Of a stretch of 64,000 bases of DNA, positions 9,080-16,300 are shown piece after piece. Source of the stretch: Candidatus Delongbacteria bacterium (GTDB taxonomy: Bacteria > CAIWAD01). The notes below the pieces were generated by a model that was not told the DNA's origin, did no database searches, and was given only the letters and a program-made list of their open reading frames with translations. The position numbers and the translations under genes were made by a program. The stretch lies in the NCBI GenBank assembly GCA_020634015.1, contig JACKCN010000007.1:62001-126000 (forward strand), written 5' to 3'. How positions within the stretch are numbered: the stretch's first letter is position 1; every line of letters begins with the position of its first letter.

Positions 9080-10216
9080 TCAGCGGCGGTCGAGGGCGGT
9101 GTCCTTGAGATAGGCATAGGCGCCACCGCTTTCGGAATCAGGGTCGGTACAGGCATCCTTGATTGCCAGGATTTCACCCAGGTGGTCCAGGAAGCAGTCC
9201 AGCACGCGCGGGTCAAAGTGGCGCGCCCGGCCTTCACGCAGAATGCCCACGGCCTTCTCCACCGAGAAGGCCCGTTTGTAGGGACGCTCGGAAGTCAGGG
9301 CGTCGAACACATCGGCCACCGCACAGATCCGGCCCCAGAGGGGAATATCTTCTCCGGCCAGTCCGCTGGGATAGCCACTGCCGTCCCATTTCTCATGGTG
9401 GCTGAGGGCGATCACCCGGCCTGCCTGAAGCAGCGTCGAGGGCGAGCCCTCGAGAATCCGTGCTCCCAGCAGGGTGTGCTGCTTCATGATCAGGAACTCG
9501 TTCTCGGTCAGCTTGCCCGGCTTCAGCAGGACGGAATCGGGGATGCCGATCTTGCCCACGTCGTGCATCGGGCTGGCCACGCGCAGCGTGTCGACTTCGG
9601 CAGCCGGGCACCCCATGGCACGTGCAAGCAACTCACTGTACCGGCTCATCCGCTCGATGTGCTGGGCCGTGTCCTCGTCCTTGAATTCGGCGGCCAGCAC
9701 CAGGCGTTTGATGGTGTCGATGTGGGCATGCCAGGTTTCGCGATTGGCCAGTTCCAGTTCGGCCGTGCGCAGCTGGACCTTCATCTCCAGCTCGTCCTTG
9801 TGCTGACGCAGCGAGTCCTGGGCGGCCTTCATGCGCAGCTGGGTACGTGTGCGCACGCGCAGTTCCGTGATGTCAACCGGCTTGTTGATGAAGTCGTTGG
9901 CGCCTGCCTGGATGGCATGCAGGCGGTCTTCGCGGCTGGCCATCGAGGTGACCATCACGATCGGCAGCTCGTTGTAGTCGCGCTGCTTGCGGATCTGGCG
10001 CACCACCTCGAAGCCATCCATGCCGGGCAGCATGACATCCAGCAGGACCAGATCGAAAGGCTGGTCCATGCGGGCCAGCGCCTCGCGCCCGGTGGTGGCC
10101 GTCTCGACAAGGCAGCCGAAGGATTCCATCAGCTCCTGTACGAGACGCAGCACAGCAGGCTCATCGTCCACGATCAGGATGCGCGGGGATCCCGGAAAGT
10201 CCGTTTCGTGCAGCAT
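9080..10216 (-). CDS. Response regulator with HD-GYP cyclic-di-GMP phosphodiesterase output
   Basis: This 378-residue two-component regulator has an N-terminal receiver domain (DD at 17-18, phospho-acceptor D60 in LLDVMLPGMDG, T90, K112), then a coiled linker of about 125-170. The HD-GYP domain carries HD at 218-219 and the signature HHEKWDGSGYP at 273-283. The intact motif predicts hydrolysis of cyclic di-GMP, usually linking a sensor kinase to the motility or biofilm choice. No kinase gene is adjacent. The ATG at 10216 is chosen because it begins just before the receiver domain and is preceded by AGGAG. Longer in-frame starts lack homology. A sigma-28-like sequence lies upstream, which would fit the nearby flagellar gene. 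Confidence 0.92.
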   Translation of the reverse strand: MLHETDFPGSPRILIVDDEPAVLRLVQELMESFGCLVETATTGREALARMDQPFDLVLLDVMLPGMDGFEVVRQIRKQRDYNELPIVMVTSMASREDRLHAIQAGANDFINKPVDITELRVRTRTQLRMKAAQDSLRQHKDELEMKVQLRTAELELANRETWHAHIDTIKRLVLAAEFKDEDTAQHIERMSRYSELLARAMGCPAAEVDTLRVASPMHDVGKIGIPDSVLLKPGKLTENEFLIMKQHTLLGARILEGSPSTLLQAGRVIALSHHEKWDGSGYPSGLAGEDIPLWGRICAVADVFDALTSERPYKRAFSVEKAVGILREGRARHFDPRVLDCFLDHLGEILAIKDACTDPDSESGGAYAYLKDTALDRR

Positions 10217-10290
10217 GGTCTCCTGGCGCCTGGAAAGTTCCGGAAATGCCCTGGGCCTGCCGTGACTCGGGTCGAGCGGCCGTCGACATT

Positions 10291-10317
10291 TTATCGGAGC
10301 GCCCATCCCCGAATTGA
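10291..10317 (-). promoter_or_regulatory. Possible sigma-28 (FliA-type) promoter of the HD-GYP gene
   Basis: On the minus strand TCAATTCG, 11 bases, then TCCGATAA resembles the flagellar sigma-28 consensus TAAAGTTT-N11-GCCGATAA. The -10 matches at 7 of 8 positions and the -35 at only 4 of 8. Transcription would begin near 10283, about 67 bases before the start codon. The weak -35 makes this tentative. Confidence 0.35.
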
Positions 10318-10361
10318 CCATCTCCAACGGAATTTCCCGTACTGCCAGGTTTGACCAGTCC

Positions 10362-11408
10362 TCAGTGACGCATCTCGCCACAGAATCGCGCGATGTTGAG
10401 CAGATCGGCCAGAATGCCCGAAGCTGTCTGGGCCGCTCCGGCTCCCGGACCACGCAACAGGACGCGCCCCAGCGGCTGGGTCGTCAGTTCCAGAGCGTTC
10501 TCGTTGCCGTTGACCGAGGCCAGCAGGTCGCCGGGCGCCAGTTCCTCGAGTCCGACGCTGGCCTCCAGGCTGTCACCCACCTTGTTCAGCCGGGCAATCA
10601 GCTTCAGGGCCCCGCCCTTCTCGCGGGCCGCCAGCAGCTTCTCGGCAGTGACCCCCACAATGCCCGAGGTCCTGACCGCACTGGCCGGGAGCTCCTGGCC
10701 GTGGATCACGCGCGCCAGGATCATGACCTTGCTGCGCGCATCCCAGCCTTCCACATCGGCGCGGGGATCGGCTTCGAGGTAGCCCAGTTCCCGGGCGGCT
10801 TCCAGAGCCTTCTCCCAGGGCACTCCCGCCTCCAGCTCAGCCAGCAGATAATTGGTGGTGCCGTTGAGAATTCCGCGCAGCCCGGGCACGTCCTGTCCCG
10901 CCAGCCCCTCACGCAGCAGACTGAGCACGGGTGTCCCGGAGAACACGGTAGCCTCGGCGCGCAGCAGGCGACCCCGGCTGACCGCCAGATCTTCCAGTTC
11001 GTTCCAGCCGAAGAGCGCGGGCGCCTTGTCGGCCAGCACCAGATGGCGACTGGCCTTGAGCGCCAGGCGGCAACGGTCGAGAGCAGGCTGGCCGTCCAGC
11101 AGGTTGCCCGGTCCCATCTCCACGTGGATGTCCGCGGGCAGGATGCTGCAGAGTTCGAAGGGGTCCAGATCACGACGCAGACCCAGCCCCTCGGGATACT
11201 CGGCCAGCGACCGCTCGCGACCCAACTCGGCCAGCGCATCCAGATTGAGCCCCTGGGGGTGATACAGACTGCCCCGCGCACCGGTCTGCACGCCCACCAC
11301 CCGGAAGCGCGCCGCTCCGGGCATGCTTTCGCGCAGCTTCTGGCGCTGCAGCAGTGTGATCAGCCCCTGGCCCACGGTCCCCAGTCCGAACAGCATCAGT
11401 CGCAGCAT
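10362..11408 (-). CDS. Homoserine dehydrogenase (short form without ACT domain)
   Basis: This 348-residue enzyme should interconvert aspartate semialdehyde and homoserine with NAD(P)H, in the aspartate pathway to threonine, methionine and isoleucine. Visible motifs are the Rossmann loop FGLGTVGQG near the N-terminus, LADKAPAL, the family signature GILNGTTNYLL and the catalytic region GWDARSKVMILA with conserved Asp and Lys. It ends shortly after the catalytic domain, so the C-terminal regulatory ACT domain of most bacterial enzymes is absent. This suggests it is not feedback-inhibited through that domain. The ATG at 11408 starts directly at the Rossmann fold. No other threonine-pathway gene is nearby. 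Confidence 0.9.
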   Translation of the reverse strand: MLRLMLFGLGTVGQGLITLLQRQKLRESMPGAARFRVVGVQTGARGSLYHPQGLNLDALAELGRERSLAEYPEGLGLRRDLDPFELCSILPADIHVEMGPGNLLDGQPALDRCRLALKASRHLVLADKAPALFGWNELEDLAVSRGRLLRAEATVFSGTPVLSLLREGLAGQDVPGLRGILNGTTNYLLAELEAGVPWEKALEAARELGYLEADPRADVEGWDARSKVMILARVIHGQELPASAVRTSGIVGVTAEKLLAAREKGGALKLIARLNKVGDSLEASVGLEELAPGDLLASVNGNENALELTTQPLGRVLLRGPGAGAAQTASGILADLLNIARFCGEMRH

Positions 11409-11564
11409 GGGCTTCGCCCCCGTTTTCCTTGAGTGTTTCCCGCCGCGTTCCGCGGCCCCGTTGGCAACGCCCCAAAGGTACCAACAACCGCCTGAAGCCG
11501 ACCCGCAGAAACGTCGCCCCGGAAGAAGCCCCCCCACACACGTGATCCTGTCATCTGACTTTCC

Positions 11565-11892
11565 GGCGAAATCCGGGTCGCCCGGAACGGGGACTGTGGG
11601 CATCGGCCGCTCCGGAGTGCTCGAACACTCAATCTTCCCCTTTCTCTGGTATCCTGTCACAGACTCGATTCCGTGATGTCCTCCTTGGCCCGGGACGGCC
11701 TCCCGTGACGCATCGTTTTCCACCTTTCTTTGGACGGGTCCAAAGAAAGGTGGAGCCAAAGAAAGACCCTCTTCGCAGGCCCCGCGCCGCGCAAACTTGG
11801 CCCGCGATGCGGTCCGGCGATCAAGCGCGGCGGCCCACGTGAATGCCCGACCGTTCCGTCTCGATGGTTCCGCCACCGGCGTCACCGCTTTG
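11565..11892 (-). repeat. Dispersed palindromic repeat, copy A
   Basis: This is a 330-bp element in inverse orientation to copies B and C. Its core is a 16-bp inverted repeat with a 2-base loop at 11720-11753 (CCACCTTTCTTTGGAC and its complement). Beyond the core it shares GGTGACGCCGGTGGCGGAAC and GAGACGGAACGGTCG with both other copies. The distal half (GGAAAACGATG ... CTCCGG.GCGGCCGA.GCCCACA) is shared with copy C only. Confidence 0.8.
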
Positions 11893-12050
11893 GAAGGGGG
11901 ATTGAATCTTGGGGAAATCGACGGAGTCTCGGGGTGGATAGTTATTCGGCCAGCTCATCGCGCCAGCCCGTGGATTCCCCACGGGTCATGGATGTGTGAT
12001 GCCCAGTTCGGGGCCTGGCAGTAGACAATTGCCTGGCGAGGCGAAGCCAG

Positions 12051-12106
12051 AATCCCTTCCCTCGCGCAGCGGGGGAAGGCCTGCCGAAGGCAGGTGGGAT
12101 GGGGGC
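12051..12106 (+). repeat. REP-like palindromic element, copy 1
   Basis: The sequence CCCTTCCCTCGCGCAGCGGG, then GGAAGGCCTGCCGAAGGCAG and GTGGGATGGGGGC, recurs with few changes at 15306-15363. It can fold into two small hairpins and resembles short interspersed extragenic palindromes of other genomes. Confidence 0.6.
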
Positions 12107-12179
12107 TGGATGTATGACATGGCAGGCGATGGTGTGTGGATTGACGGGGCGACACATCCCAAAGCGTCGCTTTGGGCTG

Positions 12180-12202
12180 AGGAAACAATGCCCCTTCGGG
12201 GC
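12180..12202 (-). terminator. Terminator of the lower-GC beta-helix gene
   Basis: On the minus strand GCCCC-GAA-GGGGC is followed by ATTGTTTCC, immediately after the stop at 12206. A second hairpin (CCCAAAGC-GAC-GCTTTGGG, 12158-12176) follows. The short stem and interrupted T-run make it moderate. Confidence 0.5.
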
Positions 12203-12205
12203 GTC

Positions 12206-14659
12206 CTATTTCAGCAGCAGGATCTTCTGCGTCCGCGATTCCCCGCCTGCAGACAGCTTCACGATGTAGACTCCGCTGGCCAAATCACCGGCATCCCATT
12301 GCACATGATGCTCGCCCGCGCTCTCCAGTCCGGAAACGAGTGTCCGCACCTTCTGCCCCAGCACGTTGTACACGGACAGTTCAACCTGCAGCGGGCGGTT
12401 GAGGACATAGCCCAGAGTGGTCACGGGGTTGAAGGGATTGGGGTGGGCCGGGTGCAGCACGAAGGTGGACGGTTGCGTCACAAGCGCCTTGCGCGGGGAG
12501 CGCACGGCCACCAGATGCTCCAGGGTGCCCGCATGCGGTCCTCCGGTGTAGCCGATGTCGTTGCGCAGGTTGCCCTGGCTGGGCCATAGGGCGAAGCCGG
12601 GGTTCTCGGGGTCTTCGATGTCGTCGTAGGTTGTGTCGGGGTCTCCTCCGTCGACCAGTGAGCCGTTCAGTGCGGGCAGAAATCCGCCTTCGATGTCCGG
12701 GTCGAAAGGCCAGGCCGAGTCTACCACGATGCCAGGGCCCATCGTGTGTGGCACTACAGGCAGATAACAGTACTCCCACTGAGCCCAGACCTGCTGCCCG
12801 GGATCGGACTGTTCGTGCTCCAGCTCAATGAACTGGCAGTTCGACACAGCCAGATTCCGGATCACGGTCTGTGAGTAGTCTCCATAGGACGGCTTGACGA
12901 TAAAGGGGACATCGCTGTTCACCACCGTGCAATTGCGCATTTCACCGGAATCGAAACAGTTCATGCTCAAGGCGGCTTGCCAACTCGCAGAAATGGGCGT
13001 GGCCAAATCCTCCGCTTGTTGCCCATCGACCAGTATGTTCTCCATCACCCACGAAAGGGCACCCGCAAACACTCCTCGGCGACGGTTTTGATAAAGCTGG
13101 ATGTTGCGCATCACACCACGGCTGTCATAAGTCGTCGTCAAAGTTCCGTCGTCATTGTCACGGAAGACAAGATTCTCTAGAAGATTTCCGGTCTGGCCAT
13201 CGTTGTACTCGTACAGGTAGAATACTGAACCGAGGCTGCTCAAGCCGGACTCAGGACAGTGATTCGGTTGGGCGTTGCTCTCGAAGAGGCACTTGCTGAC
13301 ACGAAGACCTACCCCCCCATACTGTCTCACATACAGGCAGCGTCCATCGTTGGCCGCGCGTGTGTGGATCGAATAATCATCAGGGTCGATGAGCAGGTTT
13401 TCTTGAAACTCACACTGGTTGATGGTCAGACTGTCCAGGTCACGCTGCTGATACAAGTCAATCAAAGCGCCGAATATAGCAACGGCCCGTTCTGGATGTT
13501 GCGGATCGTGTGCCAACTCGGTGATGTTGCCGCCAAAGCGACAACTGTCTAGACTGACATCCAACATTGTGATATGCTGCCCCCGATACGCAATGGGGCC
13601 TTCGTCTTCTGGCCAGACGCCATTCCCAACCCTGTTGCCCTCGTAGACCAGATGACGCACCAGACCGGTGGACTCCTCACTTCTCAGTCCCAACACATGC
13701 TGACAATGTTCGTAATTATTGCGTACAATCAAGTTGTCCACTTTCAACGAATCCCCCAGAAACCAGAGCATGGCTTCGAGTGGGGATCCTCCACAAGGTG
13801 CAAGGTGCTGATTACCTTCGAACACAAAGCCCCTTACAGATGGGGCACGAAAACGTGGACCTGCAAATACTTGAAAATCTCCCGTCGCCGAGTTGTCCCT
13901 GATCAATACATCATCCAAGTCCATTATTCCATCCGACCCAAACTTCACCCAAAACTGTGGCACATCGCTATAGCCGCGCACCTGCATGTGGCGCACTCGA
14001 AGTGGATCTCCATCGAGGTGTGCTGCACGCCCTTGATCGTGTGTTCCGTCAATCCACAGTCTATCGATTTCAAGCCCCCTCCCCATCCATAATGCCACTT
14101 GCTCGAGTCCATTCGTGAGGGAATCACTCTGGATCCTAATGTCCTGAAGCCGCGCAGAGCTTGATGATGAAGATCCGAATATTGATCTCCCGCGTGACAA
14201 TCCTGGGCTTTGCTCATTGTTCTGGAATACCAGATGGCGCACATTCAGATGGATACCGTCCCGAATGGTTAATCCACCAGAGTTGCTTTGAATCTGATAC
14301 TCGCCATATCCATTTTCAATCACAAATCCAGATATTGTCACACTGTCACCTGTAGAGGTCGATGTAGTCAACACACATCCTCCCCGGTCGCCATTCAATC
14401 TGCATTCCAACCAGTCCAGACTGTCGCCGCTCAACTCAAACTCCGACATCAGAGTCATGGTACGGGCTGGCAGCACAAACTGTCCGTTATACGTTCCAGG
14501 TGACACCAGCACTGTGTCACCTACACCGCATCCATTCAGAGCCGCTTGCAGATCCTGGAATTGATCAGGGACCCTAAGGCGGGCGGCATGCGCTATGTAG
14601 GATAGGCCGCCCAAAATGGCGGCCTGAATCAGCAACGTACCAGAGAAGTATCGACTCAC
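12206..14659 (-). CDS. Secreted beta-helix protein with C-terminal sorting domain, lower GC
   Basis: This 817-residue protein starts at GTG (14659), overlapping the stop of the upstream remnant as GTGA. A signal peptide (FSGTLLIQAAILGGLSYIAHA) precedes an N-terminal segment typical of parallel beta-helix proteins (FQDLQAALNGCGVGDTVLVS, then PGTYNG). The body has many short strand repeats of the IRNLAVSNCQF or LTINQCEFQENL kind. The last 85 residues are a sorting domain (AHPNPFNPVTTLGYVL ... TQKILLLK). Much of the gene, especially 12800-14650, is visibly poorer in GC than its neighbours and it sits among repeats, which suggests transfer. No catalytic residues could be identified; an adhesin or carbohydrate-active role is a guess. 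Confidence 0.82.
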   Translation of the reverse strand: MSRYFSGTLLIQAAILGGLSYIAHAARLRVPDQFQDLQAALNGCGVGDTVLVSPGTYNGQFVLPARTMTLMSEFELSGDSLDWLECRLNGDRGGCVLTTSTSTGDSVTISGFVIENGYGEYQIQSNSGGLTIRDGIHLNVRHLVFQNNEQSPGLSRGRSIFGSSSSSSARLQDIRIQSDSLTNGLEQVALWMGRGLEIDRLWIDGTHDQGRAAHLDGDPLRVRHMQVRGYSDVPQFWVKFGSDGIMDLDDVLIRDNSATGDFQVFAGPRFRAPSVRGFVFEGNQHLAPCGGSPLEAMLWFLGDSLKVDNLIVRNNYEHCQHVLGLRSEESTGLVRHLVYEGNRVGNGVWPEDEGPIAYRGQHITMLDVSLDSCRFGGNITELAHDPQHPERAVAIFGALIDLYQQRDLDSLTINQCEFQENLLIDPDDYSIHTRAANDGRCLYVRQYGGVGLRVSKCLFESNAQPNHCPESGLSSLGSVFYLYEYNDGQTGNLLENLVFRDNDDGTLTTTYDSRGVMRNIQLYQNRRRGVFAGALSWVMENILVDGQQAEDLATPISASWQAALSMNCFDSGEMRNCTVVNSDVPFIVKPSYGDYSQTVIRNLAVSNCQFIELEHEQSDPGQQVWAQWEYCYLPVVPHTMGPGIVVDSAWPFDPDIEGGFLPALNGSLVDGGDPDTTYDDIEDPENPGFALWPSQGNLRNDIGYTGGPHAGTLEHLVAVRSPRKALVTQPSTFVLHPAHPNPFNPVTTLGYVLNRPLQVELSVYNVLGQKVRTLVSGLESAGEHHVQWDAGDLASGVYIVKLSAGGESRTQKILLLK

Positions 14660-15017
14660 TTCATGACCACCATCTTTGCTGTTTGCGGCGCCCCGATTCC
14701 TGCCACCACTCGAATAAAGTAAACCCCGGTTGCGAGATCAGTATCATTTACAATCAGCTCATGGTTTCCAGCAGGTAACTCCCCGTCCCAGATAATACGT
14801 ACCCGAGCACCTCGCAAATTGTACAGCTCGGCTAACACACGATCATCACCGCGGAGAGTAATCGGTACACGTGTCACTGGGTTGAATGGATTGGGATAAG
14901 CAGATCCCAGCCTCTTGGAGTAGGGTTGCTCTGCGAAACTGCCTTGAGTTGATGAGTCACCGCTCTCAGGACCTTCGTCAAGTCCGGAAAAGGTCAGAAA
15001 AGGTGATGATCGCTGCG
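14656..15017 (-). pseudogene. Decapitated remnant of a sorted surface protein
   Basis: An open frame of about 120 codons without a start reads ...YSKRLGSAYPNPFNPVTRVP, continues as a normal sorting domain (VLAELYNLRGARVRIIW, PAGNHELIVND, ATGVYFIRVVAG) and ends KMVVMK. This is the C-terminal 85-residue export module plus a Ser/Gly/Glu-rich linker. The passenger domain that should precede it is missing: the frame meets a TGA at 15018-15020 and runs into the minisatellite. A 10-bp tandem duplication (14985-15004) lies at the break and shifts the frame. The stop overlaps the GTG of the next gene, the coupling of a former operon. Confidence 0.75.
14985..15004 (-). repeat. 10-bp tandem duplication at the frame break
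   Basis: Read on the minus strand the two units are ACCTTTTCTG and ACCTTTTCCG. Ten bases is not a multiple of three. Removing one unit joins the sorting-domain frame to the Thr/Ala/Val-rich frame that crosses the minisatellite upstream, so the duplication may be the disabling frameshift. Confidence 0.6.
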
Positions 15018-15170
15018 GTCATCCCCGTGACCGAGGCGATGACCGTCAGCATGACCGCCGTTGTGACCGCCGTGGTGACGGACGAAGTGGCGGTCAGAAC
15101 CGCGGTCAAGGGGGTGGTCAAGGTGGCGGACAGGGTGGCGGTCGGAGCGACCGTCATCCTGTAGGGCCAA
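15007..15170 (+). repeat. Degenerate 12-bp minisatellite
   Basis: About 13 units of 12 bases follow the pattern RTGACCGYCGTS (for example ATGACCGTCAGC, ATGACCGCCGTT, GTGACCGCCGTG, GTGGCGGTCAGA). A looser patch recurs at about 15220-15265. Every reading frame therefore gives a tetrapeptide periodicity (Thr/Val/Ala-rich, or His/Asp/Gly-rich on the minus strand). The origin could be coding or selfish; I cannot decide. Confidence 0.65.
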
Positions 15171-15305
15171 TTGCCATGCGGCTTGGTGGACAGGGCTGGC
15201 GACAAGGTGCCCCACAGGACGACGGTCACGGCGATGGTCGGAATGACCGCCGTGATGACCGTGACCCAATGCCAGTGGGCGCCTGTGCGCCGAGGCTACA
15301 CCAAA

Positions 15306-15363
15306 GTCCCCTTCCCTCGCTCAGCGGGGGAAGGCCCGCCGAAAGGCGGGATGGGATGGGGGC
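15306..15363 (+). repeat. REP-like palindromic element, copy 2
   Basis: It is near-identical to 12051-12106: CCCTTCCCTCGCTCAGCGGG, then a GGCCCGCCGAAAGGCGGG hairpin and ATGGGATGGGGGC. Compensating changes in the small hairpin (CTGCCGAAGGCAG versus CCGCCGAAAGGCGG) suggest that the fold, not the sequence, is kept. Confidence 0.6.
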
Positions 15364-15494
15364 GGATTCGTCGCCTGGATTGGCCAGTGCAATCGCTCGG
15401 GATCCCCGCTTTCGCGGGGATAAAGTTTTTTTTGGGGGGGGGCGCCACACTGGGTGACACGTTTCGTTTGAGTGATGTGCTTTTGATCCATCCC

Positions 15495-15690
15495 CTTCCG
15501 CAGCGGTGACGCCGGTGGCGGAACCATCGAGACGGAACGGTCGGGCATTCACGCGGGCCGCCGCGCTTGGCCCGAAGGACCGCATCGCGGGCCAAGTTAG
15601 CGCGGCGCGAGGCCTGCGAAGAGGGTCTTTCTTTGGCTCCACCTTGCTTTGGACCCGTCCAAAGAAAGGTGGAAAACGATGCATCACGGG
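15495..15690 (+). repeat. Dispersed palindromic repeat, copy B (short form)
   Basis: About 195 bases are shared with copies A and C, from CTTCCGCAGCGGTGACGCC to GGAAAACGATGCATCACGGG. The core palindrome is at 15639-15672 with one mismatch in the left arm (TTGCTTT). The distal half found in A and C is absent or strongly diverged here. Confidence 0.75.
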
Positions 15691-15876
15691 AGGCCGAAAC
15701 CGAGCCGAGGAGTCATCACGGAACCCCGCCAAGCAACAGGATGACGATAGAGGAAGAACACGTGTAGCGGCAGGATTGACACAACGAGAATCGCGGTATA
15801 ACCAATCGGGGCCCCCATTCTGGGCGACCCGCTACACGGGGGTGACAGGACATGGGGCTCGCCTCACATCAATCTT

Positions 15877-16205
15877 CTTCCGCAGCGGTGACGCCGGTGG
15901 CGGAACCATCGAGACGGAACGGTCGAGCAGGGAACGTGGGCCGCCGCGCTTGCTCGCCGGACCGCGAAGCGGGCCAAGTTTGCGCGGCGCGGGGCCTGCG
16001 AAGAGGGTCTTTCTTTGGCTCCACCTTGCTTTGGACCCGTCCAAAGAAAGGTGGAAAACGATGGGTCACCGGAGGCGGTCCCGGGCTGAGGAAGGAATCA
16101 CGAGCCCCAGTCAGTGACAGGATGCCAGTGGAAGAGGATGGAAGATTGAGGGTTCGAAGACTCCGGTGCGGCCGACGCCCACATTCCCCGGATTTTGCCG
16201 GAACG
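15877..16205 (+). repeat. Dispersed palindromic repeat, copy C (full length)
   Basis: This full-length copy has its core palindrome at 16021-16054 with the same left-arm mismatch as copy B. Its distal half matches copy A through GTGACAGGAT, GGAAGATTGAG and CTCCGGTGCGGCCGACGCCC. The near end (CTTCCGCAGCGGTGACG) is shared with copy B. Confidence 0.75.
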
Positions 16206-16300
16206 TAAAAGGGCGTGCTCACATGTGTGGGGCTGCATCGGGCCTGGCTGGAAGCTAGGGCAAACGACTTCCGAGGCTACCGGGTGGGGAGGTGACCTTG

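Larger units (their letters stand above)
11409..12205. other. Gene-free accessory stretch with dispersed repeats
   Basis: These roughly 800 bases contain copy A of the palindrome repeat, a REP-like element and the terminator of the beta-helix gene to the right. The open frames that run through the repeat also appear in its other copies and follow the repeat boundaries, so I do not regard them as genes. I see no RNA gene or transposase. Confidence 0.6.
15171..16300. other. Gene-free accessory stretch with repeats
   Basis: These 1.1 kb hold the end of the minisatellite, a REP-like element, a hairpin (ATCCCCGC-TTTC-GCGGGGAT at 15402-15421) with a nearby T8G9 homopolymer, and palindromic repeat copies B and C in the same orientation. 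The segment between B and C (about 15690-15876) holds nothing I recognise. No credible gene, transposase or RNA is visible. Confidence 0.6.

Noticed and set aside
14994..15269. A His/Asp/Gly-rich 91-codon minus-strand frame that looks like a metal-binding protein
   Set aside because: It is the product of the 12-bp minisatellite; all frames there show a tetrapeptide period. No ribosome site or homology supports it.
15506..16208. Open frames starting TPVAEPSRRNGRA in all three palindromic repeats
   Set aside because: The same peptide appears because the DNA repeat is the same. The frames end at different unrelated points, have no consistent ribosome site and run through the palindrome.
11409..16300. 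Insertion sequence, phage or CRISPR explanation for the repeat-rich island
   Set aside because: There is no transposase, integrase, cas gene or regularly spaced repeat-spacer array; only short palindromic repeats and a minisatellite.
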